From NCBI GenBank assembly GCA_036873755.1, contig JAVTVY010019002.1, positions 16,718 to 80,717 of the forward strand: DNA of 64,000 nucleotides, in the 5' to 3' direction. A model generated the notes under the pieces. The model had not been told where the DNA came from. It ran no database searches and was given only the letters and a program-made list of their open reading frames with translations. This DNA is from Hanleya hanleyi. Its lineage: Eukaryota > Mollusca > Polyplacophora > Lepidopleurida > Hanleyidae. Shown here in pieces: positions 23,819-34,713 of the stretch. The translations under genes were made by a program, and so were the position numbers. Each line of letters opens with the position of its first letter. Position 1 is the first letter of the stretch.

Positions 23819-24309
23819 GGGAGCTTCACGTCACGTCCGTCGATGTATATAGATGAACACGCATGCATGCGGGGCCGCCATCAGGGTCCAGGCAGAACCA
23901 CCAGATGAAGGTCACTTCCTGTGATGATACACAACTCAAACAGTGTACAGAACATGAATGTCGCGTTACTAAGCAACACTAGTGTTATAGGGTACCAAAT
24001 CAACATGGTAAAGCGGTACTTTGGTGCTTTATTGCGTCTATTTCGTGCAATAAAGCAGCGATGCAGGCTTACCGAACACCAAAGTAGTTAATACAGAGGG
24101 AGCGAGTTAAGCATCGGGTGTTTCTACATGACCCGTCTCATGTACGCGTCCGAGAGACTGCTTTCTCTACAACTCATGGAATCACAGATAATCTTCGTTG
24201 GCTACACCGCATGATTCACATGTACGTCCACGGGTCATATGCCAACCCCTATGGCTAATAAATTGGTGTGCACGTGACTCCTGTGTAGACAGGACAAGAC
24301 GGCGATGCG

Positions 24310-24360
24310 CTGATTGGTGGAGAGAAGGATTGTTCTTTTGTAGGGCGAGGGGTTATAAAA
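24310..24360 (+). promoter_or_regulatory. Core promoter of zinc-finger copy 3 (CCAAT + TATA)
   Basis: TGATTGGTGG (inverted CCAAT) at 24,311-24,320 and TATAAAA at 24,354-24,360, with the ATG at 24,407. It mirrors the arrangement at 21,121-21,175. Confidence 0.7.
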
Positions 24361-24406
24361 CAAGCGGTAGGTGGGAATGTTCATCAGTCCCTGATCCACA
24401 GCCGAC

Positions 24407-25325
24407 ATGTTCTCTTGTATGACTTGCCAGAAGCAGTTTACTCGTCAAAATAATTTACGACGCCACGGGATCTCCGCCCATAACGGCGCACGGTATACTT
24501 GTATAATCTGCACACGGTCATTCAATCGGGAAGATGCTTTACTGCGCCACGGACGGTTACTCCACGAGGGCGCGACGGAACAATGTAACGATTGTGGTCA
24601 ACTCTTCAAACGGCCCCGTCAGTTAAGAAAGCACCAACGCTCGAGTCATGGCCCGACATCACGGCTTGGTCGACAAATTCCCACTGAAGAGAATTGTCTG
24701 TCCCACTGAAGACGAGCCCAGGGAGACTAATGTCGCTGGTGAAGCAAACTTAGACAGCCCGTCTATACCCGCTGTCGAGAAGTGCCGGGATGTCTAGCCG
24801 GTCCCTAGTGATATGGTTCCGAGTCATTGGCCTGACGACATCGAACATTTCCAGGAAGATCCAATGGATGTCTCCAGCGATCTCCTACTGAACACATATC
24901 CAGTAAGTGACATCTATCGGCGCCACTGGCCCATGATCCGGCGATGTTTCCACCGTCATCGGCCGCTGCTAGACATCTACAATTTCCGACTGACCGACCT
25001 CACCTCTCTGCATAGATACGTGGATGCCATCTTCAAGGACCAAACTACGGCCTTCAAGGTAAATCTCGCTTTTGGCTATGTGCTGGAACATGCGGAGGCA
25101 GAGAAACCTCGGTATGTCTACTGCAGTGCCAACATCAGTGTATTTGACCAGCCGTTCACCATCATCAATAGGAGTTCACTGGAGTCGATGCTAGAGCAGC
25201 TGCAGACCGTGGATCCCTCAGAATGGGCCTGTCAACAACGCCCCAACGAAAATTGGCAGGTGGATAGGATGATCAATGTCACGTTTTTTTGTGTGGTTAA
25301 TCTGATTAACCACCCCATCGAATGA
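24407..25325 (+). pseudogene. C2H2 zinc-finger viral-element protein, copy 3
   Basis: Inverted copy of copy 2 with nearly identical fingers and C-terminal domain. It shares copy 2's frameshift (the finger frame stops at 24,709 after 'TEENCLSH') and has in addition an in-frame TAG near 24,796 in the linker and an altered end ('FFCVVNLINHPIE'). The domain part reads openly from 24,813. An AATAAA lies at 25,443-25,448, about 120 bp after the stop, and the mirror position beside copy 2 has the same motif. Non-functional as a full protein. Confidence 0.75.
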
Positions 25326-25442
25326 ACGCATTCACCCATGCACTGACGGATACCGTAATATGGCGCATATTCTCTGTATGTTCACATGCTGATCGTTGAA
25401 GTCTGCTCTGTAAAAACATGTACCTAATATAACGGTGCTTAG

Positions 25443-25448
25443 AATAAA
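25443..25448 (+). terminator. Polyadenylation signal of zinc-finger copy 3
   Basis: AATAAA in 'cttagaataaaaaacatgg', conserved in mirror image near 20,040 downstream of copy 2. Confidence 0.5.
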
Positions 25449-25770
25449 AAACATGGTGTTTGATATTTTAATTTTTATTCTGTGGATAAATAAGAAGGCA
25501 GATATGGACACCAAATGCAGAGAGGATTGGGCAGTAGCAGCCAACAATGCGTCTGATATGCGGACAAAAGCATACGAGAGTTGTAAACATACCCATAGTG
25601 ACTCCCCTAGTTTGGGCGTGTTGTGATGAAGGGCATAATAAAATGTGTAATACGCAATATTCCTGTTGTTGTTGATGTCTCTTGGTTGTGTTTATGTTGA
25701 ATGTGTCTAGGCATATTGTTCCGACGAGAGAAAGTTCTCGGAGAGAACGTAATTCAACAGTGTGCACGGT

Positions 25771-25779
<9 letters not shown>

Positions 25780-25825
<46 letters not shown>

Positions 25826-25845
25826 ACACACACACACACATACGC
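25780..25845. repeat. CA microsatellite
   Basis: (CA)n tract, the mirror of the GT tract at 19,600-19,725. Confidence 0.95.
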
Positions 25846-26206
25846 ACACTTCCTGTAACCTGTATCCTAAAATAACTACCAGGTAGCCAGACCGAACCTG
25901 GTCCTTTTCTCAACTACTCGCACATGCGCACCTCCGAAACTGCCCTTTCTCTACTACTACCGATTGCGTATGCGTTGAATAACGTGAGTTCCAATAGCAA
26001 CCACCCAAGTCGGCATCTACCCCATAAGTGCTTCATCCACAACTACGCATGCGTAGAATGAATCGGCTCACACAACAAATGACACCAGCCTGATTCGCCC
26101 CCACGTTTGCACCAACACCACATCAACACGACCCATTTGGACCGCAGACGCTTCATATGCCCTTCCCTAGGGGTTAATGTATAGGAAAACACGTCTCCAA
26201 CGATGC

Positions 26207-26264
26207 GCTGATTGGTGGAGAGAACAACGTAGGAGAGTTCTCTTGTGGGTGAGGGATTATAAAA
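26207..26264 (+). promoter_or_regulatory. Core promoter of zinc-finger copy 4 (CCAAT + TATA)
   Basis: TGATTGGTGG at about 26,209-26,218 and TATAAAA at 26,258-26,264. The ATG follows at 26,311. Confidence 0.65.
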
Positions 26265-26310
26265 CAGGCGGTAGGTGGGAATGTTCATCATTTCCAGATT
26301 CACAGCCGAT

Positions 26311-26593
26311 ATGTTCTCTTGCACAACTTGCCAGAAGCACTTTACTCGTCTAGATAATTTACGTCGCCACGAGGCCTCCACCCACAACGATGCAAGGTAT
26401 ACTTGTATAACCTGCGCACGGTCATTCAATCGGGAGGATCATTTACTGCGCCACGAAAGCTTACTCCACGAGGGCGCGACGGAACAATGAGACGATTGCG
26501 GTCGACTCTTCAAACGACCCAGTCCGTTAAGACAGCACCAACGTTTGATTCATGTGAGTGACATCTATTCGACGCCATTGGCCCATGATCCGG
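26311..26593 (+). pseudogene. C2H2 zinc-finger viral-element protein, copy 4 (truncated)
   Basis: Begins MFSCTTCQKHFTRLDNL, with two fingers, then a TGA at 26,488-26,490 at the start of finger 3. Finger 3 remains recognisable beyond the stop. At about 26,550 the sequence jumps from the end of finger 3 directly to the 'VSDIY' start of the C-terminal domain, so the whole linker is deleted. The domain itself breaks off at about 26,593, where unrelated sequence begins. It is the mirror partner of copy 1. Confidence 0.7.
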
Positions 26594-26820
26594 TGTGGAG
26601 GCTAAGAATGTCCCCTGTATAGGAGTGTCCGTGGGACACTCAGGATAGGGTTGTCCTGGGAAAGACTGGAGTGTCCTAGGGCATAACTCCCTGTTACGCT
26701 CCATTTTATAGGGTGGGACACTGTTAGCTAAGCCGTTACAACATTGGCGGTTGTAAGTGTCCTATAAGACAAGTGTCCCGTTTGACCCGCTATTATGCAC
26801 ATGTACTGGGCACCTTTCGA
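26594..26820. other. Unrecognised sequence with repeated GGACACT/AGTGTCC motifs
   Basis: It replaces the lost part of zinc-finger copy 4. It has several copies of AGTGTCC and GGACACT in both orientations over 180 bp and no coding frame. Confidence 0.5.
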
Positions 26821-26824
26821 AAAC

Positions 26825-26945
26825 AGTGTTGGGAGCTGTCGTGGTCATAGCGCTGTGGGTAAGTATGCAGGGATAATGAACATCCAGGCTTGAGCTCAAC
26901 ATTGTGCAGGTTCGAACCCAGTCGGGATTGCACAATTTTTTCCCT
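26825..26945 (+). repeat. tRNA-derived SINE-like unit
   Basis: A-box TGGTCATAGCG (26,842-26,852) and a perfect B-box GGTTCGAACCC (26,909-26,919), with a T6 run at 26,936-26,941 as a likely pol III terminator. The 57-bp spacing between boxes is long for a tRNA without an intron but normal for tRNA-derived SINEs. No cloverleaf was confirmed. Confidence 0.6.
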
Positions 26946-27225
26946 TTTCTTACACTTTTTTTCCCCTTTTCTCACATGGATAATTTAGTTCAAACGTTCA
27001 TCATTGCATCTTTGTTTTAATACACATTTATACATTAATAACTAATAATAAAAAAGATTAATTAATATTACTGTGAATAATTATACATTTTTGGCGTTTA
27101 CTTAGTAAGAGTTGGTTGTATTTTACTCTTATAAGCAGGCTATTTTTTGGATTGATATGTTGCATCACGTTCAATATCAGCATATGGCATGGAATCAGAT
27201 CTCCCTAGTATAATCCGTGGCGTGT

Positions 27226-27292
27226 CCTACTCCTCCTCCTCCTCTCTCTCCTCCTCCTCCTCCTCTTCCTCCTCCTCCTCCTCCTACTCCGC
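27226..27292. repeat. TCC microsatellite
   Basis: (CTC)n/(TCC)n tract. It gives a Ser-rich frame that I do not regard as a gene. Confidence 0.95.
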
Positions 27293-28377
27293 TTTACTCA
27301 TACTATTAAAGAAGCCGGCCAGGGAGGCCAGAGACATGTGGGTATCACTTTTTAATCCGTGGCGTGTCCGACTCCTCCTACTTCATGAGATCCCTTCGTC
27401 ACCCTACAGTAGAATGGGCCGACTGCGCATGCGTGATGAGTAGTATAGAAAGGGCAGAGCGGGTCGCATAGGTGTGGCGCGGGATAGGGTGGGGCGAGAG
27501 ACCTGGGGTTTTCACTACCTGAGATTCCATGGGTCAGGCTTGCACCCTACAGTAGAATGGGTCGACTGCGCATGTGCGATGAGTAGTGTGCGATGAGTAG
27601 TATAGAAAGGGCACGCAATCTCCCTATTCTATTTAATCACTGCGGCTCCTTTGGGTGTTCCTGCCTGGCTGGTTCTGATTTACGTCACGTGGTAGAGATA
27701 TTCATGTCCGTTCAAACATCTGGCTAACCAATAGCTATAGAATATATGAGGGTCGGCTCAGATCCCCTGGGATGGGGACATACCCCTGAGGGCAGTGGGT
27801 GGGTTCTTTGAAAGCTCGTATGTATAATTATTGGCATGCAGTTTAACCCTGACGGACCCGTGTAAATGACTAATGGTATTATGGCTAACCTTGGGTCACA
27901 AGTGTACCTCTCTAAATTAAAACCACACTCTAATCAAAAAGGGAGGGGCAATTCGAAAGATTACTTTGATGACATTATCATGACGTCATCTTGTCAGTAG
28001 GTAATTATAATTGATCCTTGTGAAGATGTAGATACCGTACCACTGTTGTTATATATCTTCCGTCGCTATAATTGTACCAGTCGCTACTAAGTTGTACAAT
28101 ATTCATTTGCAAACGCTCTAAAACAGGAGAAACGCAATCTCACACTTCTTTTACACGTTTGTTTCCATTGAATATTAAATTATTTTATTGTTAATCAATT
28201 CTTTTGTACGCTTTGAGTAATACTAAAATTAACCGATATGACACTGAAATATTGGGTTGATCGGAAAGTGGTAGTATAAGAGGATTTCGAGCCTGTGGCT
28301 CGTCACTGCGCATGCGCGAGAACAGAAAATGGGGCGGTATTGGGGCGGTGTGCGCAGGAGTGTTGTGCGCAGGTATG
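27293..28377. other. Outer edge of the palindromic module, then non-coding DNA
   Basis: 27,410-27,625 has two near-identical pieces, 'caccctacagtagaatggg' plus a GCGCATG site plus 'agtatagaaagggca', related to the array around 17,360 and 19,480. From 27,650 to 28,377 I see no gene; a GCGCATGCGCGAG site at about 28,308 marks the start of the next TIR-like block. Confidence 0.5.
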
Positions 28378-28703
28378 ACGTCACTTCCGGTCTGGGTGAA
28401 TGGGGCGTGACCTTGGGTGCGTGTATTTCTCCGCGGTGATGCGGTCTGGCGGTGATGTGGTCTGCCTCCGCGGACCGAAAGTAGTCCCAAAGTAGTCCGG
28501 GTTTTCGTGAGAGTGTTCGGAAATCTGTAGGGACCGCTAGTGGACCGATTGGGTCGAGTGAGGTATCAAAGTGAAGCATTCGTGAAGGGGCATCTGATGG
28601 GCTGGGTGTGGGGTTGATATATTGTCATTCTGCGCATGCGCGGTGGACAAAGGGTATGGAAATAGACGTTTTGGGGTCTAGGTGGGCCACTAGTGGCCCT
28701 ATG
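28378..28703. repeat. Internal TIR-like segment (outer part)
   Basis: Shares 'gacgtcacttccgg', 'tctccgcggtgatgcggtc', GCCTCCGCGGA and AAGTAGTCCGG with the outermost TIR (15,620-15,760), then passes into the 'gattgggtcgagtgaggtat' unit. It suggests a second element end here. The array is cut at 28,704 by an insertion and continues at 33,947. Confidence 0.7.
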
Positions 28704-30106
28704 CCCTTATGAAAATATACCACACTTTACCACAAAATACTACAGCAAACTTGTAGTAAAGTGAGGTATTTTGTAGTAAACTATAGATGAGGTATAGTAT
28801 TTTGTGGTACTCTATAGTTACCACAGTTTACTACAGTGTCATTGTAGTATTTACTACAGCAGTGCTATAATATACTACAAAAACCAAAGCATACCACAAC
28901 TCAAGTGTAGTATTTTGTGGTAATTTGTAGTTTCTACAGTTTACTACAGCGTCCGTGTAATATTTACTACAGCAGTGTTTTACTGTGAGACAGTGGTGTT
29001 GAGCTATACTACAAACTGCAACACATCTGTAGTATTTTGTGGTTTCTATAGTTTACTACAGTGTCAGTGTATTATTTACTACAGCCAGGTTTTACTGTAC
29101 CGGTATTACAGAGTTGTTAAGCTATGCTAAAAAAAAAAAAAAAATAAGCATACCACTACACAATTGTATTATTTTGTGGTTTCTACGCTATACTATACTG
29201 CCGGTATAGTGTTCACTATAACAGTGTTTTACTGTACTACAGAGTTGTGCTATACTAATAAATCCCAAAACATCATAACCACAACGCAAGTGTAGTATTT
29301 TGGACCTTATATGATCCAGATCTTATAGGATTTGCAATCTAATATGATCAAATAGGATTCAATATCAGTCCACAACACCCAAGTAATGTTCTTCATATTT
29401 GACTGCACATAGTTGGAGGGAGAGATTATGTACCACAAATCTCCAATCTGCTGCTCATGAGGCATCAAATATCAATTTTGGTAGTTTCATATGAAATTTA
29501 TCTTAAATTTTAACTTGAATTTAATACAAACTCATTATTGATATTTTCAATAAACTAAGTTACAATTGAATTGAAGGATTAATTTTATTTTCAATATTAT
29601 GAATATTCTATCGTTATGCTGATATTTGACTGTGAAGTATTTTGAAATGTCATTTAGGAAATGCTAATAAAATTGACAAAAAATCTAATTGCCATCCATC
29701 ATAGTTCGATATCCAAACAAATGCAAGGTCACTGAAAACTAAAATTTAAATATTCTAACTCAAATTGAATTCACTGATAATCTTAATCGGAAATTTATTA
29801 AAATTGGAATAAATGTATGAAGTTTTTAAATTTTGATTGTTTTGAATTAAAGTTTTAATTAAAATTGAATTAAGGATGTCCGCTGATGGTAAATCAAAGT
29901 AATTAACTTTTTGAATAATGTTTGTTGTTGCAGTCATAACTGTGTAATGTGGGGGGAAAACAAAGAACAAATATAGTCGGTGTGCATTTTTTAAATGGTT
30001 TCCCAATTTGAATGATATTTACAAAGTCTGTCTACCCTGAATGGAGGGGAGGTAACTCAGTTTCTTGACACTGACACTAGGTGGCGCTGCACAGAGAAAA
30101 ACAAAG

Positions 30107-33100
30107 ATGGCGGCCGAATGTTTCCATGTTTATTGCAGTTATCAGCTGAATGATTTAGAGACAGTAAAAGTCATATTTCCGATTATCTATGGCTGATGGA
30201 ACTGATTGAGATTGATGGTAAGTACCTTTTGCAACTTGTAGGCTAAAATAGCATTCTAAAGTGATCATTTACGCCAACACTAAAGTGTGAAAAAGATTTG
30301 CACATTTGAAAATTGAACAATTGATAGGGCCTAATGTTTTTTATTTGCAAGCTGTAATAGTGCTCCATTTGTTAAATCTGGAATATTTTGGAATAGTTTA
30401 AAATATATTAAGTTATATAAATAACTTTGTCAGGTTTGTATATTACACTGTAAACAACCAAAACATTATACTTCCTTGAAAAGATTGTTTTATTTCACTG
30501 GTTTATGAAGGAAATGTGGCTTGTTGGTTGATTTTCTCGTCTTCTCTAATCTATGTGTAGGATAGTTAGACATATTAAGCCCAGTGTAATTAACCTTAGA
30601 TATAAAATGCTGTCTAACCTTACCAACTTTGAACGCTCATCGACGACGTTGAATTTATGTGTACCATTCTCGAAATATAAATAAATGACTACAAAATCTG
30701 GGTATCTCCACATAAATGCAATTTAATGCATGAGCTTTTGGCCTTTGCCGGAAGCCTTGATCAAGCGAACATAAACAAATTTGAAAATGAAAATATATAA
30801 ATGTCGAATATATTGACAACAGATTAATATATTACTTTTGTATATCAATTGCATTTACGTAGAGAATGTCAGTTTGCAGTATTATTGAAACCCAGATATT
30901 TTAATAGCAGAGAATTGTATTTATTATGATGTTTTCAATTGCTGAACAGACATATATATTTTGTTAATTGAAATAACTGTGAACCTCACAAGAATAGATC
31001 AGTTTCTCTTAGTGGCCTGTTGTGGCCTGTTGTGTAAGGGATTAACCATGCTGGGAGACTCCTGCATAGTTCATTGTAAGAAACCTGAAGGGGATGTTTT
31101 TACAATCTCAATGTGTCATTTCCTGTACTGGTATATTTGTGAACATCTACCTTCAATAGACAAATACACAAAAGGTAGCACCTTTGAGACTAACTAGTTT
31201 ATTTCAACAAGAGCTTTCGTAGACACAAGCCTTCTTCCTTAGATTCAACAGACAAGCCATTTCCGATGTTTACTTGAAAAACTTGACATAACATATGAAT
31301 GAATTGATAACAGTAATTTGTGATTCTTTGAAGTCCTGGCTTTCATTTCATACTGTCGGTTTCACAGTCTGAGCTTCTTGTCCTGTCAAATTGCATCTCT
31401 CCTCACCACACCATAATGAACAGTTTATCAATGATGTTTTTATTATGTTCACAGCTTCACTGTGGATTCTGGTGAAAGAATACAAATACGCTTACAACAC
31501 AGCTTTGCCCAGTTCCAGGTAGGCCAAATGTACCAGTGGTGTGTTCTATTCCTGACAACCTGAACTTTTCATCCAGTTAAGGGCTGAACTATATGATGTG
31601 ACAAATTATGCTTAGCCTAAGCTTTAATACATGTTGTACCCCATTTGTGTACTTTTCAATTGTGATAATTTCACCCTTGTTGGGGGGGGGGGTATAGTCT
31701 ACTGTACATGCTATCATCCAGTTTTACACATTATCTGAAAAATGTCATTTATTAGAATTTCCAGGTTGTTTGGTTACTCAAATGTCCCGTTGATTACTTC
31801 ATGTGAATAAATAAACACTCCTACAAACAATTGTTTGGCCATGTCAGTGTTAGTACAGAATTGAGTTGAAAATTGGTGAATTTATTTTCACAATAAATCA
31901 CGACATGATATGTTAATAATTGTTTTTCCCACAGGAGATCACAGAGCCTACAAAGAAGATGAGCAAGACAGTTCGTGATGCCTAAAAGAATGAGTCAAAC
32001 AACATTCTTTAGAAGTTAAACAAACAGCGACAAGGAAAACTTCCAGTGGCACCTGTTCAAGACATGTCAGATGAAGTAAGTATAAATTCAACTATCAGGA
32101 CTATTCAGCTAAATCCCTAGGCTATTATCAAATAATTCATTATTTTGACTATTGAGAAAATTGCTCATGAATTGTCTCATCTATTTTACTGATCCCTTTC
32201 AGATAACTATTTCTAATAATATTAATCCAAATTTCTCTCAATGTGGACAAACTATGTGGGTGTGGGGCCTATTTATTTTGGTTTTCTTCTTCTTTGTAGG
32301 ATTCTAGTAGCCGAGCAGACCTGAGGGCTCTGCAGAAAGAAGTTGAAGAGCTGAGAGCGGAGAACCAGTCTCTGAAGTCAGAAAACAGTTCTTTGAAAGT
32401 CTCATTATCTACACTTACTGGTAAGATTTTAAATTTGAGTTTTTGCAAGTTTGCTAACCAGTAAAATGCATGTTAAATGACACTGAATTTTAATGGTTAA
32501 CAAGCGATCACTTGTAAATAATCATTTAATGCAATTAATCTTAGTAAATAATAATTTAATGAGATTTGAAAGTTTTAAAACATTGTTGATCCTTTGTCAA
32601 CAAGATTCTGCAATTTATGACTATTAACATTCTGACTGAATATTATCAATCCAACTGTCAGTACACATTTTGTATCTTTTATTTCACAGAACTGCCATCT
32701 GTATTTCATGACATGAATAAGGTGGCATCACGTCAGGCATAGACTCGCCCAGCAGAACCATGTCAGCTGCTGACACCATCAACATCCGAACCCTTGCCCC
32801 ATCATACGCGATCACCCTCATCACCAGATCCATCAACTGGATCATCCGATGATTTAATTGGAGAAAGACAACATTCATTTTAATATTGGTAAGTATTTTT
32901 TACCCATCACAAGAACACAGTAGTAATAATAATATGGGTTCTTTCATAATAACTTAATTAAATTCAATTAACTGTAAAGAAATGCCGTTGTCAACAAGTT
33001 CAGACTTGCAGTATGTCCATTTGAAGTGTATACTAAATAATTTGCCAACTCAAATTTTTTCTTTCTTTTCTCCTTCCAGTTGAAACTCGTAGAGTATTCC

Positions 33101-33176
33101 CCGACAAGAGAGAAGTGGACAAAGCCAGTATTCACCTGAAGCTGAACAATGCTTCGAAACAATTAAAGAAGTAGTA
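30107..33176 (+). pseudogene. Decayed multi-exon gene captured in the 5.2-kb element
   Basis: A chain of exon-like blocks with good splice signals: 30,107-30,219 (starts ATGGCGGCC, donor GTAAGTA); 31,456-31,518 (after TGTTCACAG, donor GTAGGC); 31,935-32,074 (after CCCACAG, donor GTAAGTA); 32,300-32,420 (after TTTGTAG, donor GTAAGA); 32,689-32,888 (after TTTCACAG, donor GTAAGTA); 33,080-33,176. The fourth block encodes a clear coiled coil (LRALQKEVEELRAENQSL...). The third and fifth hold in-frame stops, and the first ends in TGA. The protein family is not certain; the coiled coil followed by a Ser/Pro-rich linker recalls some BEN-domain proteins, but I see no clear BEN domain. Confidence 0.5.
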
Positions 33177-33401
33177 TTTTTACATTAACGAATTGTTTGG
33201 ACATTAACTGAGTGCATTTTATGATATTGTATGGAGCGATTCAGTGCTAGTAGAATAAATATAGTATTATATAAGAAATTATTGTGTTATTTTTGTTGTG
33301 TTATCAAGGCGTTGTCATTCTCTGAAATACATTATTCTACAATGTTGTTCAGTATTGAGGATGTAATATAAATACCCAGTCCAAAGTGAAGCAATCAATC
33401 T

Positions 33402-33850
33402 ATAGCTATAGTTCATTTGTAGTAAGCTATAGTTCATTTGTAGTAAGCTATAGTTCATCTGTAGTAAACTATAATTCATTTGTAGTAAGATATAGCTCAT
33501 TTGTAGTAAGCTATAGTTCATTTGTAGTAAGCTATAGTTCATCTGTAGTAAACTATAATTCATTTGTAGTAAGCTATAGCCCATTTATAGTAAGCTATAG
33601 TTCATTTGTAGTAAACTATAGTTCATTTGTAGTAAGCTATAGCTCATTTGTAGTAAGCTATAGTTCATCTGTAGTAAACTATATTTCATCTGTAGTAAAC
33701 TATAATTCATTTGTAGTAAGCTATAGCTCATTTGTAGTAAGCTATAGTTCATTTGTAGTAAACTATAGTTCATTTGTAGTAAGCTATAGTTAATTTGTAG
33801 TAAGCTATAGTTAATTTGTAGTAAGCTATAGTTAATTTGTAGTAAGCTAT
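33402..33850. repeat. 21-bp minisatellite, about 21 copies
   Basis: The unit is 'gtagtaagctatagttcat' plus 'tt', with variants c/t and g/a at a few positions and higher-order alternation of about 84-105 bp. Because 21 is divisible by three, both strands show long repetitive open frames. They are not genes. Confidence 0.95.
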
Positions 33851-33946
33851 AGAATTTGAGCTGTAGTAAATCCGCAAAAGTACCACAAAATCGATAGTAA
33901 TCTGTAGATTTCAACTATAGATTTTTGTGGTAAATTTTCATAAGGG

Positions 33947-34713
33947 TGGAGTCGCATGAGGTATCAATGTGAAGCATTCGTGAGGGAGCATCCACTGTGC
34001 GCAGACAGGGAATTGTGGGGAAAGGGTATGGAAATAGACGTGTTGGGGTCTAGATGGACTAGTGTGTCGTTCGTTTTCGACGTTCTGCGCATGCGCCGAC
34101 AGGGAATTATGGGAAAAGGGTATGGAAATAGATGTTTGGGGATCTAGGGGAGCCCCTAATGGGCCGATGGTGTCGTATAAGGTCTTCTTTTGAAGCTCTC
34201 GTGAGGGAGCATGCGCCTGGACTAGTGTGTCGTTCGTGTTCAACATTCTGCGCATGCGCAGACAGGGAATTATGGGAAAAGGGTATGGACATAGACGTTT
34301 TGGGGTCTAGGTATGCCCCTAATGGTCCGATGGAGTCGAGGGAGATATCAATGTGAAGCATATGAGAAGGAGCATCCGACTAGGTGGATGTGACGTAATT
34401 CTACGCATGCGCAGTAGACCAAGGTTATGGAAATAGACATTTTGGCGCCGACATGGGTCACTATGGGTCCGATGGAGTCGTATGAGGTCTTATTTTGAAG
34501 CTCTCGTGAAGCAGCATCCGACTGGACTCAAGGTTCGTCCGTATAGTCTGCGCATGCGTAGTCTGGCCGTAGTATAGAAAGCAGGCATTTTGGGGATGCG
34601 TGGGAGTGTGTTTGACCCACCACTATGGGTCCGTGGTTGTGGTTTGGTGGTGTGGGTTGTTCGCACAGACGTCACTTCCGATTTCACTAAAACTACCTTC
34701 GAATACAGAAGAG
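33947..34713. repeat. Internal TIR-like segment (inner part)
   Basis: Continues the NRF-1-like unit array (sites near 34,087, 34,250, 34,404 and 34,548). It matches the reverse complement of 50,703-51,400 closely, including 'gtttggtggtgtgggttgtt' and 'cgcacagacgtcacttcc'. It is cut at 34,714 by the Gmr1-like retrotransposon and resumes at 43,104. Confidence 0.85.

Larger units (their letters stand above)
18060..27640. repeat. Large imperfect palindrome carrying mirror-image zinc-finger genes
   Basis: Sequence from about 18,060 to 23,710 is repeated in inverse order from about 23,715 to 27,640. Paired landmarks are zinc-finger copies at 20,159-21,074 (minus) and 24,407-25,325 (plus); copies at 18,418-19,295 (minus) and 26,311-26,593 (plus); GT-repeat 19,600-19,720 and CA-repeat 25,780-25,845; and a 400-bp arm 22,969-23,392 against 23,829-24,248. 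The innermost core is a GC-rich palindrome at about 23,598-23,818. The left arm alone holds a Penelope-like insertion and a CAC-rich repeat, and the right arm alone holds deletions and a SINE-like unit. Confidence 0.85.
28704..33946. mobile_element. 5.2-kb TIR element with a captured intron-containing gene
   Basis: The ends CCCTTATGAAAATATACCAC and GTGGTAAATTTTCATAAGGG are inverted copies with one mismatch. The surrounding viral TIR array continues on both sides. Subterminal DNA at 28,720-29,300 repeats TAGTATTTTGTGG and 'tttactacag' motifs, and the other end has a 21-bp minisatellite with related 'gtagtaa' words. No transposase is seen and no clear target-site duplication was found, so the superfamily is unassigned. 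Confidence 0.75.

Noticed and set aside
25435..25626. Conserved open frame of about 60 codons in both palindrome arms (also 19,857-20,048, minus strand)
   Set aside because: By eye the two copies differ at about eight codons that change the amino acid and about two that do not, so there is no sign of protein constraint. It overlaps the 3' untranslated region of the zinc-finger gene.
27189..27443. Ser-rich open frame
   Set aside because: Produced by the TCC microsatellite.
33315..33914. Long repetitive open frames on both strands
   Set aside because: They come from a 21-bp minisatellite whose unit length is divisible by three; no conserved protein is implied.
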